A stretch of 64,000 nucleotides of DNA from Bacillus cereus (GCF_025917685.1 NZ_CP089518.1:2729001-2793000), one strand, 5' to 3'; numbered from the stretch's first letter, positions 33,925 through 41,861 are shown. The notes: generated by a model from the sequence alone, not told the origin. Program-made: numbers and translations.

Positions 33925-34402
33925 ATATAGCATGATTATTATTTTCCCGCCAAACTTTCCTGAACTTTATATAACAAGCAATTCTCCACGGAATAATATA
34001 TGATATTGCAACTACGTAAAATAATAAACCTATTGTTTGCTGATCTAAGTCAACAATATATTGTCTTGAACCATATCTTAAAATAACAATTCCAATAAAG
34101 GTAATTAAAAAGGCTGCACTTTTTTTCGTATAAATGTTCCCATCTTCTCTTCGCTCATAATTTGTTAGAAATATAAGTGGTACGGCGAAAAGACCCCCAA
34201 TGAATACTGCTATAGTCACTTGTAATATAGCTGGGTGTACTGGACCAAAAAACAATAAAATACCTGGTGTTAAAAATAGTAATGGCCACAAAATACGTTT
34301 TCCCTTTCCCTTTATCGGCTTATACATAGAACGATATCGTCGCCAAAAAATCAGCAATGCTACGCATAAAAAGACGGTTATTAGTGAAGAAGTATCTCCC
34401 AT
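33923..34402 (-). CDS. CcdC-like integral membrane protein (DUF1453)
   Basis: 159 aa with four to five TM helices (SSLITVFLCVALLIFWRRYR, ILWPLLFLTPGILLFFG, LQVTIAVFIGGLFAVPLIFL, IGLLFYVVAISYIIPWRI). The family is named after B. subtilis CcdC of the cytochrome c maturation locus; function unknown. It lies 32 bp downstream of the ABC permease gene on the same strand with no terminator between them. Confidence 0.8.
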   Translation of the reverse strand: MGDTSSLITVFLCVALLIFWRRYRSMYKPIKGKGKRILWPLLFLTPGILLFFGPVHPAILQVTIAVFIGGLFAVPLIFLTNYERREDGNIYTKKSAAFLITFIGIVILRYGSRQYIVDLDQQTIGLLFYVVAISYIIPWRIACYIKFRKVWRENNNHAI

Positions 34403-34434
34403 ACAGTCTTCCTTCTCTCTTAAAGTAATTGTAC

Positions 34435-35100
34435 TTAAATCGCATCCTCAAAAGAAACTTTACGAATAAATAGAGCGCTAATTATAAAGTATATTAAAAT
34501 AAGCACTATCGAAATTGATATAAAATTAGGTATATCAAGTAACGATTTACTATCAATAAATACCAATTCTTTCAAACCTACCTTACCATAAATTGTACTC
34601 GTCAACCCCAAGAAAAAAATCACACTAAAAGCAAAGCCTATCCAATTAAATCTTTTTTGAAAAATAGTTGTTAATTGAAATAAGCTAGCTAATAATAGAT
34701 AGAACACGAACTGTGCAAAGAATTGTTCGATTGTATGTGCTCCTAAATTTATATGTTTCGTTTCATAGAATGTACCTTGTAAAAGCAAAACTTGTAGAAA
34801 TGAAAAAATTACTGATTGTAATATGATAAAACATACTGAACCAATAAAGAATTGTAATCTAGTAACACCAAATGAGACAACTGTACGAAATATGTCATCT
34901 TGAACAAGAAAAACACTTGCCACAATAAATATTGCAATTGCAATAGATGAATTATTGAAGATATCATGTAAAAATGCTACCTTTAGTCCCTTTATATCAG
35001 TTGCAGTTGTTGTCCATTTTATAAGTAATGCCACACACCAGAAGATTAGAACAGCCTTATAATGAAATTTCATATGTAACTTTAATTGTTTTAAAAGCAT
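34435..35100 (-). CDS. ABC transporter permease subunit
   Basis: 221 aa, six hydrophobic segments (VLIFWCVALLIKWT, IAIAIFIVASVFLV, FIGSVCFIILQSVIFSFLQV, FVFYLLLASLFQL, GFAFSVIFFLGLTS, FISISIVLILIYFIISALF). No domain beyond the membrane part. It follows its ATPase gene by 2 bp and belongs to the GntR-ABC operon. Confidence 0.82.
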   Translation of the reverse strand: MLLKQLKLHMKFHYKAVLIFWCVALLIKWTTTATDIKGLKVAFLHDIFNNSSIAIAIFIVASVFLVQDDIFRTVVSFGVTRLQFFIGSVCFIILQSVIFSFLQVLLLQGTFYETKHINLGAHTIEQFFAQFVFYLLLASLFQLTTIFQKRFNWIGFAFSVIFFLGLTSTIYGKVGLKELVFIDSKSLLDIPNFISISIVLILIYFIISALFIRKVSFEDAI

Positions 35101-35102
35101 TT

Positions 35103-35975
35103 TTATTTCACCTCATTATCTGTTAGATAAATAAATAGTTTTTGCAGTGTTACTCTGTCTATTTCTAACCCTTCAGTTTCTATCAGCTCATAATCTCTAG
35201 CAGAAAGATCTTCCCATATCGCAGAAATCTCTTTATTCCCATACAACTCTTGTTTTACAACATTTTTCCCCATTAAAAAATTTGTCACTTTATCTTTATG
35301 TCCTGATATTATGTGTCCTTTTTCTAAAAAATCTTCCACAGAGGATTGAACAGCTAATGATCCTTCTTTTAATATGATTACATTTTCTATAACATGGGAC
35401 ACTTCCTCAACTAAATGTGTTGATAAGATGATTGTTCGTGGATATTCACCATAATCTTCCAATAGCAATTCGTAAAACAACTCTCGATGTGCTGCATCTA
35501 AACCGGTAGTCGGCTCATCAAAAATAGTAATTGGTGCTCTACTAGCTAAACCTTTAATAATACCAACAATTGTTTGCATACCATGGGATAAATCATAATA
35601 TTTTTCTTTTGCACTCAATTGAAATTTTTTAATAAGTTCCTCAGCATATTCTTGATCCCAATTTTCATAAAACATGTTACACAAATAAAAAACATCTTTT
35701 ACCTTACTACTTAAATTAATGTTTTCTTTCACCTTTACGAAACAAATATTTTGCATCGCTTTACTATTTTCAAATACATTTTCGCCAAATACAGCTACAC
35801 TTCCACTACTTGAAATAATTTGACCAGCAAGAAGGTTTAATAATGTTGTTTTCCCCGCTCCGTTTCTTCCAAGCAAACCATATATTTTATGTTCTTCCAA
35901 TGAAATTGTTACTTCATTTACAGCTAGTTTCTTTTTATATTTTTTTGTTAAATCTTTCGTTTCAAGTGCAAACAT
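35103..35975 (-). CDS. ABC transporter ATP-binding protein
   Basis: 290 aa. Walker A GLLGRNGAGKTTLLN (about residues 36-50), a diverged signature YDLSHGMQTIVGIIKGL, Walker B APITIFDEPTTGLD, and switch His in ILSTHLVEE. The C-terminal 80 residues are a family-specific extension. The ATG overlaps the GntR stop (TAATG), so translation is coupled. Such GntR-ATPase-permease sets resemble ytr/bcr-type systems induced by cell-envelope stress; the substrate is unknown. Confidence 0.92.
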   Translation of the reverse strand: MFALETKDLTKKYKKKLAVNEVTISLEEHKIYGLLGRNGAGKTTLLNLLAGQIISSSGSVAVFGENVFENSKAMQNICFVKVKENINLSSKVKDVFYLCNMFYENWDQEYAEELIKKFQLSAKEKYYDLSHGMQTIVGIIKGLASRAPITIFDEPTTGLDAAHRELFYELLLEDYGEYPRTIILSTHLVEEVSHVIENVIILKEGSLAVQSSVEDFLEKGHIISGHKDKVTNFLMGKNVVKQELYGNKEISAIWEDLSARDYELIETEGLEIDRVTLQKLFIYLTDNEVK

Positions 35976-36352
35976 TACTCTTTCCCCTCCTTCGTAATTT
36001 TGTGTATCATGTCCATCAATTCGTCTTTTGATATTTCTAGTACTTTTGCTTCTTCCCACACTTTAGGTAAATACTCGGTCATAAAAGTATTTTGTCTTTT
36101 TTTTAGTACGACTTCTTTTGCTCCCTTTGTAACAAACATCCCGATCCCTCTCTTTTTATATAAAATCCCCTCATCTACTAGTAGATTTACTCCTTTTGCA
36201 GCTGTAGCCGGGTTAATTTGTAACATCTTCGCAAATTGATTTGTCGAAGGAACTTGTTCTTCTTCAAGTAATATGTCTTTTAAAATATCAGATTCAATTG
36301 TTTCTGCAATTTGTATGTATATTAACTTATTTTGTTCTAGAGTAGGTTTCAC
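35975..36352 (-). CDS. GntR family regulator (YtrA subfamily)
   Basis: 125 aa. Short GntR: winged helix LIYIQIAETIESDILKDILLEEEQVPSTNQFAKMLQINPATAAKGVNLLVDEGILYKKRGIGMFVTKGA (about residues 10-80) plus a short dimer tail, as in YtrA. Expected to repress its own ABC operon until a cell-wall-active signal appears. First gene of the operon. Confidence 0.9.
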   Translation of the reverse strand: MKPTLEQNKLIYIQIAETIESDILKDILLEEEQVPSTNQFAKMLQINPATAAKGVNLLVDEGILYKKRGIGMFVTKGAKEVVLKKRQNTFMTEYLPKVWEEAKVLEISKDELMDMIHKITKEGKE

Positions 36353-36432
36353 GATTTCACCACCTTAGGTTCATAGGTTCATTACTTATGTAACTAACCA
36401 TATCACATCACTTTATTTTTTACCATAATTTT

Positions 36433-36465
36433 CATAAAAAAAGAAAATCATTCGATAATGAATGA
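36433..36465 (-). terminator. Terminator of the DinB-DUF4825 pair
   Basis: TCATTC/GAATGA stem overlapping the DinB stop, TTTTCTTTTTTT tail. Confidence 0.7.
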
Positions 36466-36963
36466 CCCTCTTCTGAAAATTTCCGTATTTTCAATCTTCG
36501 TTCTTAAATCTTTTTCATTGATACCATTTTGACAAAAGTTAAACCTCTCTCGCTTTAAAGATTTCGTTCGGTCTACTACTTGCCCCAAATGATAACTTGT
36601 GTGCTCGACTAAGTGTAATAAGCTATGCAAATCAATATCGGTTCTTCCTTTACATGCTTTTATATACCTGTTTCCCCATTCACGAAATACTTTTTCTACA
36701 ATTTCCAGCAGCATTTCAAAATTTAATGCCTTCTTTGGAAAGTACTCTTCAATCCCCTTTTCAAAATTCACATTTGGATTCGAGTAACGAATCGTATTTC
36801 TTTTTACATGTTCGCAGATATGTAATACTATACCTCCAATTGAATTAGCCTCACCTTCTCTTTTCCACAAGTCTTCCGCATTTAAACACTTTATTACTTG
36901 TGTTAGCTTTGGTAAATAATGATCATACATTCTGAAATAAGAAATTTTATAAACAAGCTCCAT
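36448..36963 (-). CDS. DinB-like protein (DUF1572 type)
   Basis: 171 aa, ATG behind GGGGGA. Metal-site His residues in GGIVLHICEHVKRNTIRYS (about residue 48) and LLHLVEHTSYHLGQVVDRTK (about residues 118-128). Thiol-S-transferase-like fold; substrate unknown. 15 bp after the DUF4825 lipoprotein gene, so cotranscribed. Confidence 0.82.
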   Translation of the reverse strand: MELVYKISYFRMYDHYLPKLTQVIKCLNAEDLWKREGEANSIGGIVLHICEHVKRNTIRYSNPNVNFEKGIEEYFPKKALNFEMLLEIVEKVFREWGNRYIKACKGRTDIDLHSLLHLVEHTSYHLGQVVDRTKSLKRERFNFCQNGINEKDLRTKIENTEIFRRGSFIIE

Positions 36964-36978
36964 CTTTCCCCCACCGTC

Positions 36979-37572
36979 TCACTTAGTTTCCTGTATAGGA
37001 TGTTCATCAAAGAATTGTTTCCGGAAATCTTTATTATTAACAAGCGCTACTATTTTTTCTAAATTACCATAAAAGAAGTTCATTATGATTCCCTTATTCC
37101 ATATTTGATCACCTTTCGGAAAATCATTAAATTCTTTATACAGTATGGGTAAGAGTTCTTCTCTTTTCAGTGTAAAATTCTTAGTTTCCAACTGAAACTC
37201 ATACCCTTTCGCATTTGGTACTAAAATTGCAAGATAAATAGCATTAAAGAGAAAGTTCTTTTTCATCGTATCCTTTTCGTCAAACCAATACGTCTCAATC
37301 ATATCTTCTGTTAATTTATCGTTCTTTTTTTCACCGTATTTCACTGCGACTTTCTCATTTTTCAAGCTTATACTTTGAACTGTTTCACCACCAGGTAAAC
37401 TTTTAACAATTGCAGACACATCAGAATTATTTCCAACGTACGTCCACGTATATTTCTTAAAATCCGCTGGTCCAATATCTGATATTTCTTTTATTCTCCC
37501 TCCGTTAGAACAAGCAGTAACAAATAAAAAAATTGTTAGCATAACACCCGCTATTTTATTCATATAGTTCAT
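36979..37572 (-). CDS. DUF4825-type lipoprotein
   Basis: 197 aa. Signal peptide with lipobox FVTAC (Cys at about residue 21). The mature part, ISDIGPADFKKYTWTYVGNNSDVSAIVKSLPGGE and KNEKVAVKYGEK, matches DUF4825, sometimes found in BlaR-like sensors. Anchored outside the membrane; function unknown. Confidence 0.8.
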   Translation of the reverse strand: MNYMNKIAGVMLTIFLFVTACSNGGRIKEISDIGPADFKKYTWTYVGNNSDVSAIVKSLPGGETVQSISLKNEKVAVKYGEKKNDKLTEDMIETYWFDEKDTMKKNFLFNAIYLAILVPNAKGYEFQLETKNFTLKREELLPILYKEFNDFPKGDQIWNKGIIMNFFYGNLEKIVALVNNKDFRKQFFDEHPIQETK

Positions 37573-37679
37573 TAGACACCCCCATTTTCTATATATAATT
37601 CGAGTAATACAATATATCCATTAAAAACCCTTCAAAATATACGCATTTTAATCAAAATTAAAAATTTTCACTTTTTATG

Positions 37680-37708
37680 TTTACAATTATCCATTAATTG
37701 TATATACT
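37680..37708 (+). promoter_or_regulatory. Sigma-A promoter of the YrzI array
   Basis: TTTACA, exactly 17 bp, TATACT; start expected near 37715, 20 bp before AAAAGGAGG. Confidence 0.7.
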
Positions 37709-37749
37709 TACTAACGTAAGAAAAATATTCTAAAAGGAGGTCGAAGGAA

Positions 37750-37848
37750 ATGATGAAATTACAATTACATGCTTTAACTTTAGCGTTAACTGCACCTGTG
37801 TTTTTCGGACAATTGAATATGAATTCGACCACCCTAATGGAGAATTGA
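37750..37848 (+). CDS. 32-aa hydrophobic peptide heading the YrzI array
   Basis: GGAGG 9 nt before ATG; reads MMKLQLHALTLALTAPVFFG then QLNMNSTTLMEN. A signal-like hydrophobic stretch with a short polar tail. Not a YrzI paralogue. It lies between the promoter and two terminators, so it is the only gene made when both terminators work: a leader or a secreted/membrane peptide. Confidence 0.55.
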   Translation: MMKLQLHALTLALTAPVFFGQLNMNSTTLMEN

Positions 37849-37882
37849 AAATCGTACTTTATTTCTATTAATTCATAAATTC

Positions 37883-37917
37883 GCCACAGGAGGTCGTATA
37901 CTTTCCTGTGGCTTTTT
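37883..37917 (+). terminator. First of twin terminators before the YrzI array
   Basis: GCCACAGGA/TCCTGTGGC stem, T5. Confidence 0.85.
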
Positions 37918-37925
37918 CACGCCTA

Positions 37926-37960
37926 GCCATAGGAGAACTATATCTTCCTGTGGCTTTTTT
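37926..37960 (+). terminator. Second of twin terminators before the YrzI array
   Basis: GCCATAGGA/TCCTGTGGC stem, T6. Sequence-related to the first, so probably a local duplication. Confidence 0.85.
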
Positions 37961-38012
37961 GTGCGATTTTTTAGTCTCTTACATTATTTTTTTAAGAAAG
38001 GAGCAACATTCG

Positions 38013-38153
38013 ATGACTATTAACGTATTGTTTTTAAGTATTACGATTCAAAGAAACACACTTTCAAAGGCTGAAATGCTTCATAATGAACAAATTGAAA
38101 AAGCAATGGATCGTGTTAAGGAGCGCCAAGCACATTATTGCGATCACTTGTAA
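38013..38153 (+). CDS. YrzI family small protein, copy 1
   Basis: 46 aa, ATG behind AAAGGAG. MTINVLFLSITIQRNTLSKA then EMLHNEQIEKAMDRVKERQ, ending HYCDHL. Matches the Bacillus tandem small-protein family (YrzI): an N-terminal hydrophobic stretch and an amphipathic charged helix. Function unknown; family genes come in tandem. Confidence 0.82.
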   Translation: MTINVLFLSITIQRNTLSKAEMLHNEQIEKAMDRVKERQAHYCDHL

Positions 38154-38180
38154 TTCCTTTTCGAAAGGAGGAATTCGCTT

Positions 38181-38324
38181 ATGACTTTTCATATTTTCTT
38201 TTTTACGACTGCACTTCAGAAAAAAACTTTATCTGAAGCTGAAATCTTTCATAAACAACAATTAAAACAAACTATGGATAAAATAACGGACATTAAAAGT
38301 TCGTATTATACACAAATGTATTAA
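38181..38324 (+). CDS. YrzI family small protein, copy 2
   Basis: 47 aa, ATG behind AAAGGAGG. MTFHIFFFTTALQKKTLSEA, then FHKQQLKQTMDKITDIKSSY. More diverged than the middle copies; lacks the VKERQ core (ITDIK instead). Confidence 0.8.
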   Translation: MTFHIFFFTTALQKKTLSEAEIFHKQQLKQTMDKITDIKSSYYTQMY

Positions 38325-38352
38325 AAATACTTTTTAAAGGGGCAATATCCTA

Positions 38353-38496
38353 ATGAAATTTAAAGCTTTCTTTTTAACGATTACCATTCAAAAGCGTAAA
38401 TCTTCAAAAACTGAAATCTTACGTGAACAACATATCAAAAACATTATGGACGAAGTGAAAGAGCGCCAGTCCTCTTATTACAATCGTCTTTACTAA
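38353..38496 (+). CDS. YrzI family small protein, copy 3
   Basis: 47 aa, ATG behind AAAGGGGC. MKFKAFFLTITIQKRKSSKT, then HIKNIMDEVKERQSSYYNRL. First of three near-identical units repeating every 170 bp. Confidence 0.82.
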   Translation: MKFKAFFLTITIQKRKSSKTEILREQHIKNIMDEVKERQSSYYNRLY

Positions 38497-38522
38497 ATAA
38501 ATGATAAAGGGGCAATATCCTA

Positions 38523-38666
38523 ATGAAATTTAAAGCTTTCTTTTTAACGATTACCATTCAAAAACGTAAACCTTCAAAAGCTGAGATCCTACGTGAACAA
38601 CAAATTAAGAATATTATGGATGATGTGAAAGAGCGCCAGTCCTCTTATTACAATCGTCTTTACTAA
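38523..38666 (+). CDS. YrzI family small protein, copy 4
   Basis: 47 aa. Differs from copy 3 at a few residues (P for S, QI for HI, DD for DE). The spacer with AAAGGGGC is identical to that before copy 3, showing recent tandem duplication. Confidence 0.82.
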   Translation: MKFKAFFLTITIQKRKPSKAEILREQQIKNIMDDVKERQSSYYNRLY

Positions 38667-38692
38667 ATAAATGATAAAGGGGCAATATCCTA

Positions 38693-38836
38693 ATGAAATT
38701 TAAAGCTTTCTTTTTAACGATTACCATTCAAAAACGTAAACCTTCAAAAGTTGAAATCTTACGTGAACAACAAATTAAAAATATTATGGATGATGTGAAA
38801 GAGCGCCAGTCCTCTTATTACAATCGTCTTTACTAA
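38693..38836 (+). CDS. YrzI family small protein, copy 5
   Basis: 47 aa; differs from copy 4 by a single residue (SKVEILREQ for SKAEILREQ). Same 170-bp repeat unit. Confidence 0.82.
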   Translation: MKFKAFFLTITIQKRKPSKVEILREQQIKNIMDDVKERQSSYYNRLY

Positions 38837-38862
38837 ATAAATGATAAAGGGGCAATAAGCCA

Positions 38863-39003
38863 ATGAAATTCAAAGTATTCTATTTAACGATTACCATTCA
38901 AAAAAATAAATTTTCTAAGTCTGATATGCTTCATGAACAACAAATTAAACAGGCTATGGACAACGTAAAAGAACGACAAAGTCATTACTGTAGTCACCTG
39001 TAA
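38863..39003 (+). CDS. YrzI family small protein, copy 6
   Basis: 46 aa, same upstream spacer as copies 4-5 but a diverged body (MKFKVFYLTITIQKNKFSKS, then NVKERQSHYCSHL). Its C-terminus resembles copy 1 (HYC.HL), so copies 1 and 6 form a subtype. Confidence 0.82.
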   Translation: MKFKVFYLTITIQKNKFSKSDMLHEQQIKQAMDNVKERQSHYCSHL

Positions 39004-39030
39004 TCCCGATTTGAAAGGAGGAATTCATGT

Positions 39031-39171
39031 ATGAAGTTTCACCTTTTCTTTTTAACCATTACGATTCAAAAAGAAACTATCACTGAAAATGAAATTAAAC
39101 AAGAGCAACAGTATAAAAAGATTATAGATGAAATTCGTGATCGTAGAAGCAAGTACTACACTCACCTATAA
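39031..39171 (+). CDS. YrzI family small protein, copy 7
   Basis: 46 aa. AAAGGAGG lies 9 nt before ATG 39031 (an ATG 4 nt earlier is out of frame). MKFHLFFLTITIQKETITEN, then KIIDEIRDRRSKYYTHL. The most charged copy. Confidence 0.82.
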   Translation: MKFHLFFLTITIQKETITENEIKQEQQYKKIIDEIRDRRSKYYTHL

Positions 39172-39208
39172 TTATTTGAAATTATATTAGAAACGAAAGG
39201 AGTCGATT

Positions 39209-39268
39209 ATGATGTTAATAACGCGGTGTAAAGAAATGATTTGGATAGTTCAGAGGGATTCCACGTAG
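39209..39268 (+). CDS. Possible 19-aa peptide at the end of the YrzI array
   Basis: AAAGGAG precedes ATG ATG; reads MMLITRCKEMIWIVQRDST then TAG. A ribosome site of array type but an unrelated product; perhaps a decayed eighth copy. Confidence 0.35.
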   Translation: MMLITRCKEMIWIVQRDST

Positions 39269-39356
39269 TTTAACAGGAATACTTTATACATGCGTTGTAG
39301 TTAATTTGATGTGTAAAAAATATATAATAATACGCCTTTCATACACTCTAAAAATT

Positions 39357-39391
39357 TGAAAAGATACACCACTTTTTCAGCGGTGTATCTT
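39357..39391. terminator. Terminator shared by the YrzI array and the AI-2E transporter gene
   Basis: AAGATACACC/GGTGTATCTT stem; T-rich on both strands. Confidence 0.85.
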
Positions 39392-39403
39392 CCCTAATTT
39401 TTT

Positions 39404-40489
39404 CTATTTCCGATTACTTCGTTTCGTTTTAAACAATCTCACTAGGTTCGAAACAACTGTTTTCGTTACCGCATAAACAGGCACCGCTAAAATCATTCCG
39501 ATAATTCCAGCAAAGTTACCTACTCCTAAAATAAGGATAATAATCGTTAACGGATGAATGTTTAATTTCGAGCTCATAATACGTGGAGATATAATGTTAC
39601 TTTCAAACTGCTGTACAATTGTTACAATAATAATTACGTACAGAGCTTGCATCGGAGATACGAATAGACCGACAATAACAGCTGGTGCTGCTCCGATAAA
39701 AGGACCTAAGTTCGGAATTATATTTGTAAGTGCTGCGATGATCCCTAAAACGAAAGCGTACGGTAAACCGATGATTAAATAACCAGTAAATGTAAAGGCG
39801 CCAATAAACATACAAACGAGTGCTTGACCTTGAATATATGCAGATAATGTTTCGTTCGTTTCCTTTATGATACGAAGTCCTTCTTCACGGTAAGACTCTG
39901 GTAATACACTAACGGCCTTACCTGGAAATGCATGTCCATCTTTAAACATATAAAATAAAATGAACGGTACTGTAAAAATAACTAATGCTACGTTCGTGAT
40001 AATACCAAATAAAGCCGTTGCACTCGACGTAAGTGTGTTTGGTATTTCCTTTAAGTATTCAATTGCATTTTTCTCAATTGTCTCAATGGAAACGTAGTTT
40101 TGTGTAGATAGCCATTCAAATAATCTATGATGGGATAGATCTTGTATGTATACTTTTCCCTCTTTTATATAAGTCGGCATGTTTTTCACTAAATCCATTA
40201 GCTGTTGTGAGATTGTTGGAACAACTACTCCAATAGCAACTCCAGTTAATGTAATGATAAAAAGATACAGTAGTAAAATCGCTAAACCTCTCGGTACTTT
40301 TTTATTCTCCAAAAAGACTAACAATGGGTTAAAAATGAAGTATAAAAATAACGCGATTAAAATTGGGAAAAATAATGTTGATATGAAGATACCAATCGGT
40401 TGAAATAGAAACGATATTTTTGTGCAAATAAATATAATTCCTACAACCATCAGCACTTCTAATGTCCAAAAGTGCACTTTCGATTTCAA
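39404..40489 (-). CDS. AI-2E family transporter
   Basis: 361 aa from TTG at 40489, chosen because AAAGGAGG lies 8 nt upstream; the ATG 12 codons earlier would put the ribosome site inside the gene. About eight TM helices. LVCMFIGAFTFTGYLIIGLPYAFVLGIIAALTNIIPNLGPFIGAAPAVIVGLF and QQFESNIISPRIMSSKLNIHPLTIIILILGVG are the family hallmarks. Members include AI-2 exporter TqsA and Na+(Li+)/H+ antiporters; the substrate is open. Confidence 0.9.
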   Translation of the reverse strand: MKSKVHFWTLEVLMVVGIIFICTKISFLFQPIGIFISTLFFPILIALFLYFIFNPLLVFLENKKVPRGLAILLLYLFIITLTGVAIGVVVPTISQQLMDLVKNMPTYIKEGKVYIQDLSHHRLFEWLSTQNYVSIETIEKNAIEYLKEIPNTLTSSATALFGIITNVALVIFTVPFILFYMFKDGHAFPGKAVSVLPESYREEGLRIIKETNETLSAYIQGQALVCMFIGAFTFTGYLIIGLPYAFVLGIIAALTNIIPNLGPFIGAAPAVIVGLFVSPMQALYVIIIVTIVQQFESNIISPRIMSSKLNIHPLTIIILILGVGNFAGIIGMILAVPVYAVTKTVVSNLVRLFKTKRSNRK

Positions 40490-40638
40490 AAAAACATCCT
40501 CCTTTAAACTAGCACTTCTTTTCATTGTACCAAAATAAACATGAATTTTACATAATATTTTCCTTTACAATATTCCAAAATACCTTTAAATACACTACAA
40601 TGAGATTGCATACAAATTTGTAGGTAAAGGTGATAAAT

Positions 40639-41460
40639 ATGACCCAATGCATCATTTGCAGAAAAGATACGAAAGAACTTAGTGAACAATATGTCATACC
40701 AGAGATATTATGTGGATATTATTTCACAAACTCCATTTGTGATTCCTGTCATGAACACATGACAACAAATATTGACCGTCCTTTAATTAGACATAAATTA
40801 AGTCAATATAAGATTGAGCAAATGAAAAAACAAATCGACTCCCCTCTCTATACGAATGAACATGGTGAGGAGCTGGCGGCCGCTGAAACGGATGTAGTCG
40901 AAGTAAGTGATGAAATACTTTATTCCAATGCATTAATTATGAAACTATGTAAAAAGCACGATATTTCATTACATAATGAAATTTGGAAAGAAGAGCGCGT
41001 AACAAAAGTAGCTAGTTCTATTCAACGTGAATTGCTTTTAGATAACCGTAAATATAAAATGAGTGTATTAAAAATGGCTTATACTTTTGCTGTACAAACA
41101 ATTGATGGCTACTTTGACGATCCAGATGCGATTGATATTTCTACCATTCTATTAAATGCCGATTTCATGGAATTAAAGGAAAAGAGTATCGTTCGTGACT
41201 TAAGCAAAAGTTCTTTATGGAATACATTAAATACCACGAGTGAAAACCATTACTTTATTTTACTTAGTGATAAAGACGGGCTGTTCTGCTTCATTCGCCT
41301 ATTTGATATTTTTGACGTTGTTGTTCATTTATCAGAAAAAAGGTACGATCTTCCATCACCAATTGTCGGCGTAAATAATGTAGACAAAAAAGGATTTTTT
41401 GTAGAAAGCTTAAAACAGTATATGGACGGGCTATTTAAAGAAACTAAACCTTCTATTTAA
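40639..41460 (+). CDS. HNH_5-type zinc-finger/nuclease-like protein
   Basis: 273 aa, ATG at 40639 behind AAAGGTG. The N-terminus CIICRKDTKELSEQYVIPEIL, then SICDSCHEHM gives two CxxC pairs framing the HNH_5 SEQ.I/VIP core. The expected catalytic His is not obvious, so it may be a degenerate nuclease or only a zinc-binding domain. The rest (about residues 60-270) is unrecognised. Confidence 0.72.
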   Translation: MTQCIICRKDTKELSEQYVIPEILCGYYFTNSICDSCHEHMTTNIDRPLIRHKLSQYKIEQMKKQIDSPLYTNEHGEELAAAETDVVEVSDEILYSNALIMKLCKKHDISLHNEIWKEERVTKVASSIQRELLLDNRKYKMSVLKMAYTFAVQTIDGYFDDPDAIDISTILLNADFMELKEKSIVRDLSKSSLWNTLNTTSENHYFILLSDKDGLFCFIRLFDIFDVVVHLSEKRYDLPSPIVGVNNVDKKGFFVESLKQYMDGLFKETKPSI

Positions 41461-41485
41461 TCGACACCAGAACATACGGTCTCCT

Positions 41486-41514
41486 TTCTTCATGAAAAGA
41501 CACTGTGTTATAAT
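41486..41514 (+). promoter_or_regulatory. Extended -10 promoter for the candidate antitoxin RNA
   Basis: TGTTATAAT (41506-41514) with a weak -35 TTCTTC at 17 bp; predicts a start near 41521. Confidence 0.55.
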
Positions 41515-41564
41515 GAGTATGAAAAGAACAATACAATCACATAAAACAATTAAAAACTGTATAT

Positions 41565-41602
41565 AAATAAAAAAGGACTAGTGTGCGGCTACACACTAGT
41601 CC
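41565..41602 (-). terminator. Terminator of the type I toxin mRNA
   Basis: Strong 11-bp stem GGACTAGTGTG/CACACTAGTCC with T7 on the minus strand. Confidence 0.88.
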
Positions 41603-41656
41603 ACGTAACTTAGCAGATTGGATTGTTCATTTATCCTATTTGTTTCGTACAAACAC

Positions 41657-41698
41657 AACAACCCACTTTCTATAGGCATAGGTGGGTTGTTATTTTTT
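41657..41698 (+). terminator. Terminator of the candidate antitoxin RNA
   Basis: AACAACCCAC/GTGGGTTGTT stem then TATTTTTTG on the plus strand; overlaps the toxin stop codon. Confidence 0.8.
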
Positions 41699-41782
41699 GA
41701 GCTTGTCAATTAAGACGACAATAAACGTTAACAATGCAACGAGAAACAGTCCACCTTGCAGCAGCAACGTAATTTCACTCAC
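41690..41782 (-). CDS. Type I toxin: holin-like single-pass membrane peptide
   Basis: 30 aa, GTG start behind GGAGGGGGG. MSEITLLLQGGLFLVALLTF then IVVLIDKLKK: a single TM helix with a basic C-tail, the form of the putative holin-like toxins (TxpA/BsrG/Hol_Tox group). Its ribosome site is buried in a long 5' hairpin, and a convergent RNA overlaps its 3' end; both are hallmarks of type I systems. Expected to damage the membrane when unpaired. Confidence 0.75.
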   Translation of the reverse strand: MSEITLLLQGGLFLVALLTFIVVLIDKLKK

Positions 41783-41783
41783 G

Positions 41784-41820
41784 AATTATCACCCCCCTCC
41801 TACCTGGAGAAGTGATAATT
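41784..41820 (-). promoter_or_regulatory. Hairpin sequestering the toxin ribosome site
   Basis: Perfect 9-bp arms AATTATCAC/GTGATAATT enclose CTCC...GGAG pairing that covers the GGAGGGGGG site; the GTG start is 1 nt beyond the stem. Confidence 0.7.
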
Positions 41821-41852
41821 GAACAACCAACCGCACCTTAAGTTACCTCTTA

Positions 41853-41861
41853 ATTTTACCA
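41853..41861 (-). promoter_or_regulatory. Extended -10 of the toxin promoter
   Basis: TGGTAAAAT on the minus strand, 71 bp before the toxin start, placing the SD hairpin in the transcript; no clear -35. Confidence 0.45.

Larger units (their letters stand above)
41521..41698 (+). ncRNA. Candidate antisense antitoxin RNA of a type I toxin-antitoxin pair
   Basis: From the extended -10 promoter to the plus-strand terminator (AACAACCCAC/GTGGGTTGTT, T-run to 41698) is about 180 nt. It is complementary to the toxin mRNA 3' region and the last 9 nt of the coding sequence, the same convergent layout as TxpA/RatA. No gene lies inside. The exact start is inferred. Confidence 0.55.

Noticed and set aside
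38353..38863. CRISPR-like array from the regular 170-bp repeats
   Set aside because: Units are whole coding genes with ribosome sites, far longer than CRISPR repeats, and have no unique spacers.
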